DNA from: Gammaproteobacteria bacterium
Lineage (GTDB): Bacteria; Pseudomonadota; Gammaproteobacteria; VBWC01
Direction of reading: 5' to 3'
Assembly: GCA_023266115.1 (NCBI GenBank)
Contig: JAHFRU010000018.1
Coordinates: 1-55,325 of the forward strand
Length of the DNA stretch: 55,325 nt
Within the stretch, counting starts at the first letter, position 1; the number at the start of each line of letters is the position of its first letter. This document shows positions 33,371 through 47,428 of the stretch, piece by piece. Both the position numbers and the translations under genes were made by a program. A model generated the notes under the pieces. That model worked only from the letters and a program-made list of their open reading frames with translations. It was not told the DNA's origin and made no database searches.

Positions 33371-33702
33371 TGTCGCGCCAGGAACCCGGACCCGAGCCGC
33401 GATGGCCGACACTAACCCGTGATGGGTTCCTTGTTCCTGTCCCCCGCCTGCGCGGGTGCAGAATTCGCGTAGCGTACGTGCCCGCGGACCGGCGAGGCCG
33501 GCCATGTCGGGAACCGATGGTCGGGAGCCGGAGTCCAGCGCAACGAAACGACCCGGCATCCGGATTGCTGCAGCGTTTATACCCGGAGGGTGCGGCAACG
33601 ACTGACAGGAATTTTTTACCGCAGCGACACCGCGCGTGTCACCGCGTTATAATGAGCGCCCGCCCGCTGGCGTAAAATTCGGTTATTTGTCCCGACCAAC
33701 CC
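33371..33702 (+). promoter_or_regulatory. Gene-free spacer with bamD promoter
   Basis: No gene is supported in this 332-base spacer. It contains several short GC-rich inverted sequences (for example TGGCCGACA near 33401 and TGTCGGGA near 33505). A TATAAT box at 33648-33653, with GCGACA about 18 bases before it, is a plausible sigma-70 promoter 50 bases before bamD. Confidence 0.5.
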
Positions 33703-34464
33703 ATGTCACGCATTCCGCTGATCGTACTCATCGTTTTGATGACAGCCTGCTCGTCCACCAAGGAAAAGGACGAAACGCGCAGCGCCGAGGAATTTTATAC
33801 GTCGGGCAAGAAGGCGCTGGATATCGGCGACTACGAGACCGCTATCAAGGAATTCGAATCGCTGGAGGCACGCTATCCGTTCGGCAACTACTCGCAGCAG
33901 GCGCAGCTCGACATTGCCTACGCCTATTATCGCAACGACGACCCGGACGAGGCGGTAGCTGCCGCCGACCGCTTTATCAAGCTCTACCCCCGGCACAAGC
34001 ACGTGGACTACCTGTATTACCTGCGCGGTCTGGCGCGTTTCAACCAGGGCTACGGTTACTTCGAGTACAAATTCTCGCTGGACATAAGCAAACGCGATCC
34101 ACGCACGACGCGCGAGGCGTTCCAGTATTTCTCGGAGCTGATCACCCGCTTTCCCGACAGCAAATATGCGGTGGACGCGCGTCAACGCATGATCGCACTG
34201 CGTAACCAGCTGGCCGTGTACGAAATGCACGTCGCTGATTACTATATGCGGCGTGGCGCTTATCTTGCAGCGGCTAAACGCGCCAAATACGTCATTGAGG
34301 AATTGCCGCAAACACCGGCCACTGCCGACGCACTGGCGCTGATGGCATCGGCCTATCGCCACCTCGGCATCGATGATCTGGCCGACGATGCGCTGCGCGT
34401 TCTGGAACAGAATAACGAGGAACATCCGGCGCTCACCGGCGCGGAATCACGGGCCATACGGTAG
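33703..34464 (+). CDS. bamD: BamD, outer-membrane assembly lipoprotein
   Basis: A 253-residue lipoprotein, normal length. The signal ends in the lipobox LMTAC (Cys16). TPR-type helices follow: AEEFYTSGKKALDIGDYETAIKEFESLEARYP (in parts), DIAYAYYRNDDPDEAVAAADRFIKLYP, VDYLYYLRGLARFNQGYGYF, FSELITRFPDSKYAVDARQRM. BamD is the essential partner of BamA in inserting beta-barrel proteins. The gene lies in the usual place, divergent from rluD, but with the SPOR-bearing paralog in between. Confidence 0.95.
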   Translation: MSRIPLIVLIVLMTACSSTKEKDETRSAEEFYTSGKKALDIGDYETAIKEFESLEARYPFGNYSQQAQLDIAYAYYRNDDPDEAVAAADRFIKLYPRHKHVDYLYYLRGLARFNQGYGYFEYKFSLDISKRDPRTTREAFQYFSELITRFPDSKYAVDARQRMIALRNQLAVYEMHVADYYMRRGAYLAAAKRAKYVIEELPQTPATADALALMASAYRHLGIDDLADDALRVLEQNNEEHPALTGAESRAIR

Positions 34465-34498
34465 CGCATCCGCGACGTGGCGAAACGGGAGACACACC

Positions 34499-35020
34499 AT
34501 GTGGGATTTCTTTGAAACGGTCCGCCACCGGCATTCGGTGCGGAAATTTCTGCCGGACGCACCGGTCGAGGCGGAAAAGCTGCACGCCGTGCTTGAAACC
34601 GCCTGCACCGCGCCGTCCGCCGGCGATCTGCAGGCCTACCACATTGTCGTCGTCGCTCAGCCCGACATGCGCGAACGACTGAGCCGGGCAGCGCAGGATC
34701 AGGCGTTTATCCGCGAGGCGCCGGCCAGTCTGGTGTTTTTCTGCGACACAAAACGATCGGCAGACCGGTTTGGCAAGCGGGGAAAAAAGCTCTATGCGAT
34801 TCAGGATGCGACCATCGCTGCAGCCTACACGCAACTCGCCGCGGTTGCGGCGGGCCTCGGTTCAATCTGGGTAGGCGAATTCGATGAAAAGGCCGTGACG
34901 AAACTCTGCGGCGTTGGCGATGACTTGCGACCGGTGGCGATTCTGAGTGTCGGCTATCCGGCCGAGTTGCCCGAGCCGACGCGGCGTCGGCCGCTGGAAG
35001 ACGTGGTCACGATGCGCTGA
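34499..35020 (+). CDS. Nitroreductase family protein
   Basis: A 173-residue flavoprotein. FFETVRHRHSVRKFLPDAPV is the FMN-phosphate-binding N-terminus, TACTAPSAGDLQAYHIVVV the second conserved strand, and GLGSIWVGEFDEKAV the glycine-rich C-terminal motif. These enzymes reduce nitro compounds, quinones or similar acceptors with NAD(P)H. The ATG at 34499 follows ACGGGAGAC, 34 bases after bamD. Convergent with glnB. The substrate is unknown. Confidence 0.9.
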   Translation: MWDFFETVRHRHSVRKFLPDAPVEAEKLHAVLETACTAPSAGDLQAYHIVVVAQPDMRERLSRAAQDQAFIREAPASLVFFCDTKRSADRFGKRGKKLYAIQDATIAAAYTQLAAVAAGLGSIWVGEFDEKAVTKLCGVGDDLRPVAILSVGYPAELPEPTRRRPLEDVVTMR

Positions 35021-35063
35021 AGACGGGCTTGCCGCTTGCGGCAAGCCGGGGCGGGTCAACGGC

Positions 35064-37084
<2,021 letters not shown>

Positions 37085-37204
37085 TGAGAATGCCCGGTAT
37101 GGCTGACATGCCTGAAGGTCGTCATTCCCGCGAAAGCGCGACGGCACGGATGCAGGAGGTAGGGTTGCGTCGGGAACAGCAACCGAGGAATCCAGTCATA
37201 CTAA

Positions 37205-38375
37205 GGAACATCTGATTAAGTCCCAACATCTGCGATAATACGCAGATTATCCATAACGCGGATATTTCGATGAAGCAACAAACCTTTGCTGCGGGGGATT
37301 TTGAACGCTACCGCAAGTCGACGCGCCGGGAACAGTTTTTGGCCGAGATGGACAAGGTGGTCCCATGGACGCAACGGTGTGCGCTGATCGAGCCGTACTA
37401 TCCCAAGGCGGGTAATGGACGCCCGCCGGTTGGACTGGAGCGAATGCTGCGTATCTATTTTCTCCGGCACTGGTTCAACCTGTCGGATCCGGGTGCGGAA
37501 GAAGCGCTGTATGAGTCCCGCCCGATGTGCCGTTTTGCCGGTATTGATCCGGGTCGAGAGCCGGTGCCGGACGAGAGCACGATCCTCAACTTTCGCCATA
37601 TGTTGGAACGGCATGAGCTGGGTGAGCCGCTGTTTCAAGCGGTTGGTGAGTATCTTCAGGAACGGGGCCTGCGGATTGCCGGCGGCACCATCGTCGATGC
37701 CAGTATTATCAGCGCGCCCGGTTCCACCCAAAACAAGGACAAGGCGCGCGATCCGGAGATGCATCAGACGAAGAAAGGAAACCCGTGGTACTTTGGCATG
37801 AAGGCCCCTATTGGGGTGGACAGCAAAACCAAACCGATCCGCCCGGTGGCGGCAACAGCGGCCAATGTGCATGATTCGCAGGTGCCGGAAGACCTGCTGC
37901 ATGGAGAGGAGACGCGGGTGTGGGGTGATTCGGCTTATACCGGACAGACGGATGTGATGCGCAGCGCTGCGCCTTGCGCGAAAGATTTTACCCATGAGAA
38001 GGGCCGCGGGAACCGCCCGCCGGACGAAGCAGCCGGAGCGCGCAACCGCACCAAGTCGAAAGTTCGGGCCAAGGTCGAGCCTGTGTTCGGCGTGATCAAA
38101 CGGGTGTTTGGCTTTACCAAAGTCCGCTATCGCGGACTGGACAGGAATGCCCACGCCCTGTTCGTGCTGTGTGCCTTGAGCAATCTGTATCCGGCCCGAC
38201 GGCAATTGCGATGCCAAACGTAGGTGTAGTGTGTCCGAAATAGCAGAAACCGCGCAACAAGATGTCAAATCCGGGGAAAACCGGGCAACACTATGGCGCA
38301 CAAAACAGATTCCTGCGAAAAACATCAGTGGCACCCAGTTGTATCTGTCTTTTTCATGACTTGTTCAGACGTTCC
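37205..38375 (+). mobile_element. IS5-family insertion sequence, complete
   Basis: About 1171 bases with imperfect terminal inverted repeats: left GGAACATCTGATTAAGTC, right (inverted) GGAACGTCTGAACAAGTC. The flanks are CTAA on the left and TTAA on the right. The intact repeat copy elsewhere reads CTAAC at the same point, which supports a TA or TAA target duplication. One transposase gene is inside; the element looks complete and recent. Confidence 0.88.
37270..38223 (+). CDS. IS5-family transposase
   Basis: A 317-residue DDE transposase. FERYRKSTRREQFLAEMDKVVPW and GRPPVGLERMLRIYFLRHWFNLSD (in parts) are the IS5-type N-terminus. The catalytic acids are in GGTIVDASIISAP (first Asp), VWGDSAYTG (second Asp) and KVEPVFGVIKRVFGF (Glu, in the Y-1/R-K-E context). 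The frame is intact, full length and free of stops. It lies within matched inverted repeats, so it may be active. Confidence 0.95.
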   Translation: MKQQTFAAGDFERYRKSTRREQFLAEMDKVVPWTQRCALIEPYYPKAGNGRPPVGLERMLRIYFLRHWFNLSDPGAEEALYESRPMCRFAGIDPGREPVPDESTILNFRHMLERHELGEPLFQAVGEYLQERGLRIAGGTIVDASIISAPGSTQNKDKARDPEMHQTKKGNPWYFGMKAPIGVDSKTKPIRPVAATAANVHDSQVPEDLLHGEETRVWGDSAYTGQTDVMRSAAPCAKDFTHEKGRGNRPPDEAAGARNRTKSKVRAKVEPVFGVIKRVFGFTKVRYRGLDRNAHALFVLCALSNLYPARRQLRCQT

Positions 38376-38516
38376 TTAACAACCACTGGATTCCGGGTCT
38401 ACGCTTCGCTCCGCCCGGAATGACGAACGATTCAGCGTCTCATGCCTGACAACACGAGACGCCATTATCGAAGCCCCCGGTCCGACATCCACCGTGATAC
38501 CCGCCCCACCGCCGTA

Positions 38517-39389
38517 TCACTTGCGCAACACCCTCGCCATCGCCGCGCCGATCTCCGCCGGTGAACGCACGACCGTCACTCCGGCCGCTTCCAGCGCTGC
38601 GATCTTGTCGGCTGCGGTGCCCTTGCCCCCCGAAATAATCGCGCCGGCATGACCCATGCGCTTGCCGGCGGGCGCGGTAACGCCGGCGATATACGCAACC
38701 ACCGGCTTGCTGACATTCTTTTTGATAAATTCGGCGGCGGCCTCTTCCGCGGCACCGCCGATCTCGCCAACCATCACGATGCCTTTGGTCTGCGCGTCTT
38801 GTTCAAACAGCGCGAGACAATCGATGAAATTCGTGCCCTGCAACGGATCGCCACCGATGCCAACGCAGGTGCTCTGCCCAAGACCGTTCAGCGTCGTCTG
38901 GTGCACCGCCTCATAGGTCAGCGTACCGGAACGCGACACAATGCCGATCGCACCGGGCTTGTGTATGCTGCCGGGCATGATGCCGATCTTGCATGCGCCG
39001 GGCGTGATGATACCGGGGCAGTTTGGCCCGATCATCCGTGACTTCGTCGACTTCAGCGCGGCCTTGACGCGCAGCATGTCGAGTACCGGGATGCCTTCAG
39101 TGATGCAGACGATGATCGCGATGCCGGCGTCGGCCGCTTCCAGTATCGAATCCGCCGCGAATGGCGCCGGTACATAGATCACCGTCGCGTTCGCACCAGT
39201 CTCGCGGACCGCGTCGCGCACTGTATCGAACACCGGCAGGTCGAGATGCTTCTGCCCGCCCTTGCCCGGCGTGACGCCGCCGACCATGTTGGTACCGTAG
39301 GCAATCGCCTGCTCGGAGTGGAACGTCCCCTGCTTGCCGGTAAAGCCCTGACATATGACGCGCGTGTCCTTGCCGACCAGTATCGCCAT
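38517..39389 (-). CDS. sucD: Succinyl-CoA synthetase alpha subunit
   Basis: A 290-residue subunit. The CoA-binding Rossmann part has [19 protein letters not shown] and [14 protein letters not shown]; the active-site phosphohistidine lies in [17 protein letters not shown]. Together with SucC it converts succinyl-CoA to succinate with formation of ATP or GTP in the TCA cycle. Its ATG overlaps the sucC stop by one base (TGATG), so synthesis is coupled. After it come about 90 bases of spacer, then the split repeat with the IS. Confidence 0.97.
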   Translation of the reverse strand: MAILVGKDTRVICQGFTGKQGTFHSEQAIAYGTNMVGGVTPGKGGQKHLDLPVFDTVRDAVRETGANATVIYVPAPFAADSILEAADAGIAIIVCITEGIPVLDMLRVKAALKSTKSRMIGPNCPGIITPGACKIGIMPGSIHKPGAIGIVSRSGTLTYEAVHQTTLNGLGQSTCVGIGGDPLQGTNFIDCLALFEQDAQTKGIVMVGEIGGAAEEAAAEFIKKNVSKPVVAYIAGVTAPAGKRMGHAGAIISGGKGTAADKIAALEAAGVTVVRSPAEIGAAMARVLRK

Positions 39390-40561
39390 CAGCGTTTGCC
39401 TGCTTTCGCGAACGCGACGGCCTTCTGCGCCGCATCGGTCAGGCTCTCCGCGGCGGTGATAGCCAGCCCGCTGTCGCGCAGCAATTTCTTGCCCTCGTCG
39501 ACGCGCGTGCCTTCGAGACGCACGACGACCGGGATGGTCATATGCGTTTCCTCGACCGCCTTGATGATGCCCTCGGCAATCAGATCACAACGCACGATGC
39601 CGCCGAAGATATTGACGAGTATCGCCCGGACCTTGGTATCGGAAAGTATCAGCTTGAACGCCTCGGTGACGCGCTCGGCGGTTGCCGTGCCACCAACATC
39701 GAGAAAATTGGCCGGCTCGCCGCCGTGCAGCTTGATCAGATCCATCGTCGCCATCGCCAGCCCGGCACCGTTGACCATGCAGGCGATGTCGCCCTCGAGC
39801 GTGATGTAGTTCAGACCATGCTGCGCCGCGGCGTGCTCTTTTGCGTCTTCCTGCGTCGCATCGCGCAGCGCAGCCAACGCGGCCTGCCGGTACTCGGCGT
39901 TGTCATCGACGTTGACCTTCGCATCGAGCGCGAGCAGCGCGCCATCGCCGCCGACGATCAACGGATTGATCTCGACCAGGCTCAGGTCCTTGTCGACGAA
40001 TAATTGATACAGCGCCAGCGCGAGTTTCGTGAACGGGTTCACCTGCGCCGCGTCCAGCTTAAGCCCGAACGCCAGCTGCCGGCATTGAAACGGCTGCAGG
40101 TCGGTGACTGGATTGGCGTAAACGGTGAAGATCTTTTCCGGTTGGGTCGCGGCCACTTCCTCGATCGCCATGCCGCCGGCGCTGGACGCCATCATCACGA
40201 TGCGCTCGCGCGCCCGGTCGACGAGCACGCCGAGATACAACTCGCGCGCGATCCGCTGTGCGGGTTCAATCAGGACGGTATTAACGGGCAGACCGGCGGC
40301 GCCGGTCTGATGCGTGACGAGGCGCGAACCGAGCATCGCCTTCGTCACTGATTTCAGTTCATCGAGACCGCTGACTTTCTTGATACCGCCGGCCTTGCCG
40401 CGCGCACCGGCGTGTACCTGCGCCTTCACCATCCAGGTATCGCCGCCGAGTTCATGGGCACGAGCGAGCGCCTCGTCAACGGAGCGCGCCGAGCCGCCCG
40501 GCGGCACCGGAATACCATGTTCAGCGAACAGTTGCTTGGCCTGATACTCGTGCAGGTTCAT
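39389..40561 (-). CDS. sucC: Succinyl-CoA synthetase beta subunit
   Basis: A 390-residue subunit with an ATP-grasp fold. [22 protein letters not shown] is typical for the N-terminus (first motif [18 protein letters not shown]). [17 protein letters not shown] forms the nucleotide-binding loop, LVEINPLIV and [25 protein letters not shown] (in parts) the catalytic and contact region. It provides nucleotide specificity to the SucCD heterodimer. The region to ssb (40562-40738) contains a long hairpin repeat. Confidence 0.97.
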   Translation of the reverse strand: MNLHEYQAKQLFAEHGIPVPPGGSARSVDEALARAHELGGDTWMVKAQVHAGARGKAGGIKKVSGLDELKSVTKAMLGSRLVTHQTGAAGLPVNTVLIEPAQRIARELYLGVLVDRARERIVMMASSAGGMAIEEVAATQPEKIFTVYANPVTDLQPFQCRQLAFGLKLDAAQVNPFTKLALALYQLFVDKDLSLVEINPLIVGGDGALLALDAKVNVDDNAEYRQAALAALRDATQEDAKEHAAAQHGLNYITLEGDIACMVNGAGLAMATMDLIKLHGGEPANFLDVGGTATAERVTEAFKLILSDTKVRAILVNIFGGIVRCDLIAEGIIKAVEETHMTIPVVVRLEGTRVDEGKKLLRDSGLAITAAESLTDAAQKAVAFAKAGKR

Positions 40562-40633
40562 CCGCCGCTATGCAACCCTTCGCTCGTGTGTTGCCCCATA
40601 AATAATTTGAATCATGTCTTGCCAGCAATGATT

Positions 40634-40680
40634 CCCTCATCCCCGCCCTTCTCGCACAGGGAGAAGGGCGGGGATGAGGG
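40634..40680. repeat. Long GC-rich hairpin repeat
   Basis: A perfect 20-base inverted repeat, CCCTCATCCCCGCCCTTCTC at 40634-40653 and its complement at 40661-40680, with a 7-base loop. There is no T-run, so it is not a standard terminator. A related hairpin occurs at 46026-46090. Confidence 0.8.
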
Positions 40681-40738
40681 GGCGTATCGGTAAAGTTACC
40701 TGTAGGACGAAGCACTGGGGCTTATGCTCTGCAAAACC

Positions 40739-41179
40739 TCAGAATGGGATATCGTCGTCGAAATCGTCGGCCCCGGCCGTTTGCGCCACCGGCTTCGACG
40801 CCGGCTCCTGATCGTATTGGGCGCTGCTGCTGCCACCACCGCCGCGGCTGTCGAGCATCTGCATTTCGTTGACGATGATCTTGGTCGTGTAACGGTCCTT
40901 CCCCTCTTTGTCCTGCCACTTCTCGGTGCGAATACTCCCTTCCACATAAACCTTGGAACCCTTTTTCAGATATTCCCCGGCGACCTCCGCCAGACGTCCA
41001 AAGAAGGTGAGGTTATGCCACTCGGTGTGTTCCTTCTTCTCACCCGTCTGTTTATCTTTCCACGATTCGCTGGTCGCCAGCGTGGCGCCGGTCACCGCCC
41101 CGCCGCTCGGCATGTAGCGCACCTCCGGGTCCTTGCCCAGATTGCCGATCAATATGACCTTGTTTACGCCTCTCGCCAT
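40739..41179 (-). CDS. ssb: Single-stranded DNA-binding protein
   Basis: A 146-residue SSB. The OB-fold covers about residues 1-110 ([22 protein letters not shown], in part; [29 protein letters not shown], in part). A Gly/Ser-rich linker leads to the acidic tip DDFDDDIPF, which recruits repair and replication partners. TTAAGGAGAATCGCG before the ATG is a strong ribosome-binding site. Placement beside uvrA and the MFS gene is the common ssb-MFS-uvrA arrangement of proteobacteria. Confidence 0.97.
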   Translation of the reverse strand: MARGVNKVILIGNLGKDPEVRYMPSGGAVTGATLATSESWKDKQTGEKKEHTEWHNLTFFGRLAEVAGEYLKKGSKVYVEGSIRTEKWQDKEGKDRYTTKIIVNEMQMLDSRGGGGSSSAQYDQEPASKPVAQTAGADDFDDDIPF

Positions 41180-41266
41180 CGCGATTCTCCTTAAATTTGT
41201 CGACTATTCAGAACAGGTTGCGGCAACCGCGAAACACGCTGTCATTTGATCCCACCACCTGCCGCA

Positions 41267-42685
41267 TCAGCCGGATTGCGGCTGATTGGCGGTGGCGCTG
41301 TTGCCGTCCACCGAAAAACGAAAAACGGCCTCTCTGTCCAATATCCTGTTATCCACCTTGAGGTAGGCCACCCCGTCCTCGACGATCACGACCGCCTCCT
41401 CGACGCCGCGCACCTGCAACAGCTCGGTCGCCAGCTGCCGGGCCCGGGCCTCGTTGACCTGACCAACATTCAACATCAGGCTCGCGACATAACGCGGCGG
41501 CGCCATCGTCATCGCCACCGCTGCCCAGGCCGTCGCGGCGACCGCACAGAAAACGAACACGGCCGCGACGCCAAACGTACCATACAATGCCCCGCCGGCG
41601 ACACCGCCGCAAAAGGCGCCCAGAAACTGCGAGCTGGAATATATACCCATCGCGGTACCCTTCATGGTTCCCGGCGCGGTTTTGGCCACCAGCGACGGCA
41701 ACGTCGCTTCCAGAACGTTGAAAGCAGTAAAGAATATGAACAGGCCGGCGACCATGCCGACGAACGAATGGTCGAAAAACGCCAGCCCCAGTTCCGACGC
41801 AGCAATAACCAGGATGGCGGCGACGAACACCTGTTTCATCCGGCGCATCTTCTCGGCGATGATGACAAACGGCACCATCGCGACCAGACCGATCAGCAGC
41901 ACCGGCGCATAGACCATCCAGTGGTGTGCGGCGTCCAGCCCGCCCTGGTCACGCAGCATCAACGGGAACGCGACGAAGGTCGCCGTCAACAACATGTGCA
42001 GCACGAAGATCCCGAAGTCCAGCCGCAACAGTTCCGGATTGACCAGCGCAGTCTTCAACTGCGCCGGCATGGTTTGGGCATCGCGATGAAAGGTGGTGCG
42101 CACCGGCTGCGGCACCGCATAATGCACCACGGCAATGCCCCCCAGCGCCAGCACGGCCGTCAGCCAGAAGATACCGGGCACGCCGAACCAGTGGTTGAAC
42201 ACCGGCCCGAGGATCATCGACACGGCGAACGACACGCCGATGCTCGCGCCTATCATGGCCATCGCCTTGGTACGGTGTTCCTCGCGCGTCAGATCGGCGG
42301 CCAGCGCCATGACCGCCGCGGCAATCGCGCCGCTGCCCTGCAGCGCACGGCCGATAATGACGCCGATGATGGTGTCCGACATCGCGGCAACCACGCTGCC
42401 GATCGCGAACACGATCAGCCCGAAGACAATAACCGGCTTGCGGCCGATGCGGTCCGACAGCATGCCGAACGGGATCTGCAATATCGCCTGCGTCAGCCCG
42501 TAGGCGCCGATCGCGACGCCGATCAGCGTCGGGGTCGCGTCACTCAGATGATCGCTCGCATACAGCGCAAACACCGGCAGGATCATGAACAGGCCGAGCA
42601 TGCGCAGCGAGAAGATACCGGCAAGCGAAATCGCCGCACGCCGCTCGCGCGGTGTCATTTGTTGTTTAACCACAGAAATTCCCAT
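41267..42685 (-). CDS. MFS transporter with C-terminal ferredoxin-like domain (YajR-like)
   Basis: About 472 residues. Twelve membrane helices with the MFS motif A in loop 2-3 (GMLSDRIGRKPVIVFG) and a proline/glycine-rich GRALQGSGAIAAAVMALAADL in helix 4-5 (in parts). After helix 12 a soluble domain of about 70 residues (VASLMLNVGQVNEARARQL, LQVRGVEEAVVIVEDGVAYLKVD) resembles the YAM domain of E. coli YajR. The substrate is unknown. I use the ATG at 42685; the ATG at 42658 (MTPRERR) is also possible. Divergent from uvrA with 63 bases between. Confidence 0.88.
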   Translation of the reverse strand: MGISVVKQQMTPRERRAAISLAGIFSLRMLGLFMILPVFALYASDHLSDATPTLIGVAIGAYGLTQAILQIPFGMLSDRIGRKPVIVFGLIVFAIGSVVAAMSDTIIGVIIGRALQGSGAIAAAVMALAADLTREEHRTKAMAMIGASIGVSFAVSMILGPVFNHWFGVPGIFWLTAVLALGGIAVVHYAVPQPVRTTFHRDAQTMPAQLKTALVNPELLRLDFGIFVLHMLLTATFVAFPLMLRDQGGLDAAHHWMVYAPVLLIGLVAMVPFVIIAEKMRRMKQVFVAAILVIAASELGLAFFDHSFVGMVAGLFIFFTAFNVLEATLPSLVAKTAPGTMKGTAMGIYSSSQFLGAFCGGVAGGALYGTFGVAAVFVFCAVAATAWAAVAMTMAPPRYVASLMLNVGQVNEARARQLATELLQVRGVEEAVVIVEDGVAYLKVDNRILDREAVFRFSVDGNSATANQPQSG

Positions 42686-42748
42686 GCCTTTGCCTAGCCC
42701 GCGAAGAAGCGCGTATATTAGCAGGTTGACCTGTCGCAGAAAATCAGC

Positions 42749-45628
<2,880 letters not shown>

Positions 45629-45676
45629 TGACACTTTCACACTGTAACTGAATAGTGATGGAGAACTCTGACTGTC

Positions 45677-45844
45677 CGTCATTCCGGGCGGAGCGAAGCG
45701 ACGACCCGGAATCCAGCCGTCGTCAAAGCCACTGAATTCGCTTACATGGGCCAGTGATTGTCGGATGGGCTGGATTCCTCGGTTGCCGTTCCCGACGCAA
45801 CCCTACCTCCTGCATCCATGCAGTCGTGCTTTCGCAGGAATGAC
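45677..45844. repeat. Dispersed CGTCATTCC element, inverted and longer copy
   Basis: A 168-base copy in the opposite orientation to those at 37120 and 53915. It opens CGTCATTCCGGGCGGAGCGA and closes with CTGCATCCATGCAGTCGTGC followed by GGAATGAC. The centre differs from the other copies. Together with the hairpin at 46026 it fills much of the 45629-46154 gene-free stretch; no gene is seen there. Confidence 0.78.
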
Positions 45845-46025
45845 AATGAGGGAACCAGAAACAGTGCGGCAGGATGCGGTGAGGAACGAACCGCGTCGTT
45901 CGCGACCGATGCGGTTCACTGCATTCACCGCATCCTACGCTTCTATTAGCGTACAAAAGTACTCCCTCTCCCTCCGGGACGCCTCCAGGGATGGAGGCGG
46001 TAGGACGAAGTCGGGAACACGAGTC

Positions 46026-46090
46026 GAGAGGGGCTGGGGTGAGGGGATGAAATTAGCGCAGGGTAAATCCTCCCTCACCCTGCCCCTCTC
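46026..46090. repeat. Hairpin repeat upstream of pyrE
   Basis: Arms GAGAGGGGCTGGGGTGAGGG (46026-46045) and CCCTCACCCTGCCCCTCTC (46072-46090) pair with one mismatch around a 26-base loop. It is similar in kind to the hairpin at 40634. It lies 65 bases before pyrE. A role as a leader structure is possible but unsupported; no poly-T follows. Confidence 0.6.
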
Positions 46091-46154
46091 CCAAAGAGAG
46101 AGGGGACGTACTAACCTGAGCTCTGCTATCCCATACATACAACGGAAACCACTC

Positions 46155-46796
46155 ATGTACGACTACCAACGTGAATTCCTCGACTTCGCGATCCGCACCG
46201 GCGTGCTGTGCTTCGGCGAATTCAAACTGAAATCGGGGCGTATCAGCCCGTACTTCTTCAACAGCGGCCTGTTCAATTCGGGCGACAGCATCGCGCGGCT
46301 CGGGCGTTATTACGCCGCGGCGATCAACGGCTCCGGCATCGAATTCGACATGCTGTTCGGCCCCGCCTATAAAGGCATACCGCTCGCAGTAGCGACGGCG
46401 ATCGCACTCGCCGATCATCACCACCGTGACGTGCCGTATGCGTTCAACCGCAAGGAAGCGAAGACCCACGGAGAAGGCGGCACCGTTGTCGGCGCGCCGT
46501 TGAAAGGCAAGGTACTGATCATCGATGACGTGATCTCGGCCGGCACCTCGGTGCGCGAATCGGTGGCAATCATCGACGCCCAGGGAGCAACGCCCGCCGG
46601 CGTCGTCATCGCGCTCGATCGTCAGGAACGCGGTCAACAGGAAACCAGCGCGATACAGGAGGTTGAAAAAATCTTCGGACTAATGGTTGCAAGTATCGTC
46701 AACCTCGACAACCTGGTCGCTTACCTGAAAGAACAGGCGAACATGCAATCGTCGTTGCACAGCGTGCGTGCGTACCGGGAGACGTACGGTGCCTGA
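46155..46796 (+). CDS. pyrE: Orotate phosphoribosyltransferase
   Basis: A 213-residue enzyme of pyrimidine synthesis that joins orotate to [23 protein letters not shown] is the substrate loop; [15 protein letters not shown] carries the flexible catalytic loop ([11 protein letters not shown]); [13 protein letters not shown] is the PRPP-binding motif. Length is normal. The ATG at 46155 fits the family start ([12 protein letters not shown]). The frame is open for about 390 bases upstream, but that part is repeat DNA and not family sequence. Confidence 0.97.
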   Translation: MYDYQREFLDFAIRTGVLCFGEFKLKSGRISPYFFNSGLFNSGDSIARLGRYYAAAINGSGIEFDMLFGPAYKGIPLAVATAIALADHHHRDVPYAFNRKEAKTHGEGGTVVGAPLKGKVLIIDDVISAGTSVRESVAIIDAQGATPAGVVIALDRQERGQQETSAIQEVEKIFGLMVASIVNLDNLVAYLKEQANMQSSLHSVRAYRETYGA

Positions 46797-46855
46797 CGGC
46801 CTCACGATAATGCGTCCGCCCGCAAAGCCGGCGGGCCCGTTCGAGAGGAACGCCC

Positions 46856-47395
46856 GTGCACTCCATATCCGTCCTCCGGATTGATTTGACCAGGCGTGAT
46901 GCTCCTTCGGCGCCGGTGAAAGAACTCCAGCATGACTATGCTGTCCGATGGCTGAATAATGACAAACGTCTAACCGCGGCGCTTTGCGCGCAGTCGCCAT
47001 ACATCATCTGCTTTGATTACCACGTTCCGGATGCACCCGGACTTCAGCCGCTGCAACATACCCGGGCGCACTGGCCCCATATTCCGGCGCCGATGCCGAC
47101 GCAGAAACACTCGGAACGAGTCGCGATATGGTCACTTCGCAGCCGGGTATGGGACTATCCGGTCAAACCGTTTTCAACGGAAGAATTGCACACGAAACTC
47201 GATATTCTGGCCGGGATGTCCCGCTCCAGCGACATCCAGCATGTGCGTCGCAATCCAATGCCCGCCCCCGCCTGCGGCGATCAGCAACGCACCCGCGATA
47301 CACCGTGCAGAACCGGGCCGGCGTCGCACTATATTGAGAAGCACCTCGACGGGAAACCGGCATGTTGTCCGCCTTCCGCCGAAGGCGCATCATAG
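46856..47395 (+). CDS. Receiver-like regulator with truncated AraC-type end
   Basis: A 179-residue protein. The first about 110 residues resemble a response-regulator receiver: YIICFDYHVPDAPGLQPL for the phosphoacceptor strand, then HSERVAIWSLRSRVWDYPVKPFSTEEL with the conserved Lys-Pro. The usual second acidic cluster is not obvious. The end, GPASHYIEKHLDGKPACCPP, resembles the start of an AraC-type DNA-binding domain that then breaks off. GAGAGGAACGCCC precedes the GTG start. Probably a truncated regulator; it could be a decaying gene. It stands 33 bases before the PatZ-like gene and might regulate it. Confidence 0.55.
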   Translation: MHSISVLRIDLTRRDAPSAPVKELQHDYAVRWLNNDKRLTAALCAQSPYIICFDYHVPDAPGLQPLQHTRAHWPHIPAPMPTQKHSERVAIWSLRSRVWDYPVKPFSTEELHTKLDILAGMSRSSDIQHVRRNPMPAPACGDQQRTRDTPCRTGPASHYIEKHLDGKPACCPPSAEGAS

Positions 47396-47428
47396 AAACG
47401 TAGTCGATACACACGAGCGCAAACAACG

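Larger units (their letters stand above)
37120..38425. repeat. Dispersed CGTCATTCC element split by an insertion sequence
   Basis: The left part (37120-37204) opens CGTCATTCCCGCGAAAGCG and includes GAGGAATCCAGTCATACTAA. The right part (38376-38425) resumes with TTAACAACCACTGGATTCC and ends GGAATGACG. Joined, they match the uninterrupted copy at 53915-54045 (GAATCCAGTCACACTAACGA). The IS lies exactly between. Confidence 0.85.

Noticed and set aside
40634-40680. Rho-independent terminator for ssb
   Set aside because: A strong hairpin but no T-run on the side where transcription would end.
41246-42697. Long plus-strand frame opposite the MFS gene
   Set aside because: It is the antisense of a clear twelve-helix transporter in GC-rich DNA; the His/Arg/Gln-rich product has no domain.
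42731-42747. Possible LexA box before uvrA (CTGT...CAG)
   Set aside because: The spacing and right half do not fit CTGT-N8-ACAG.
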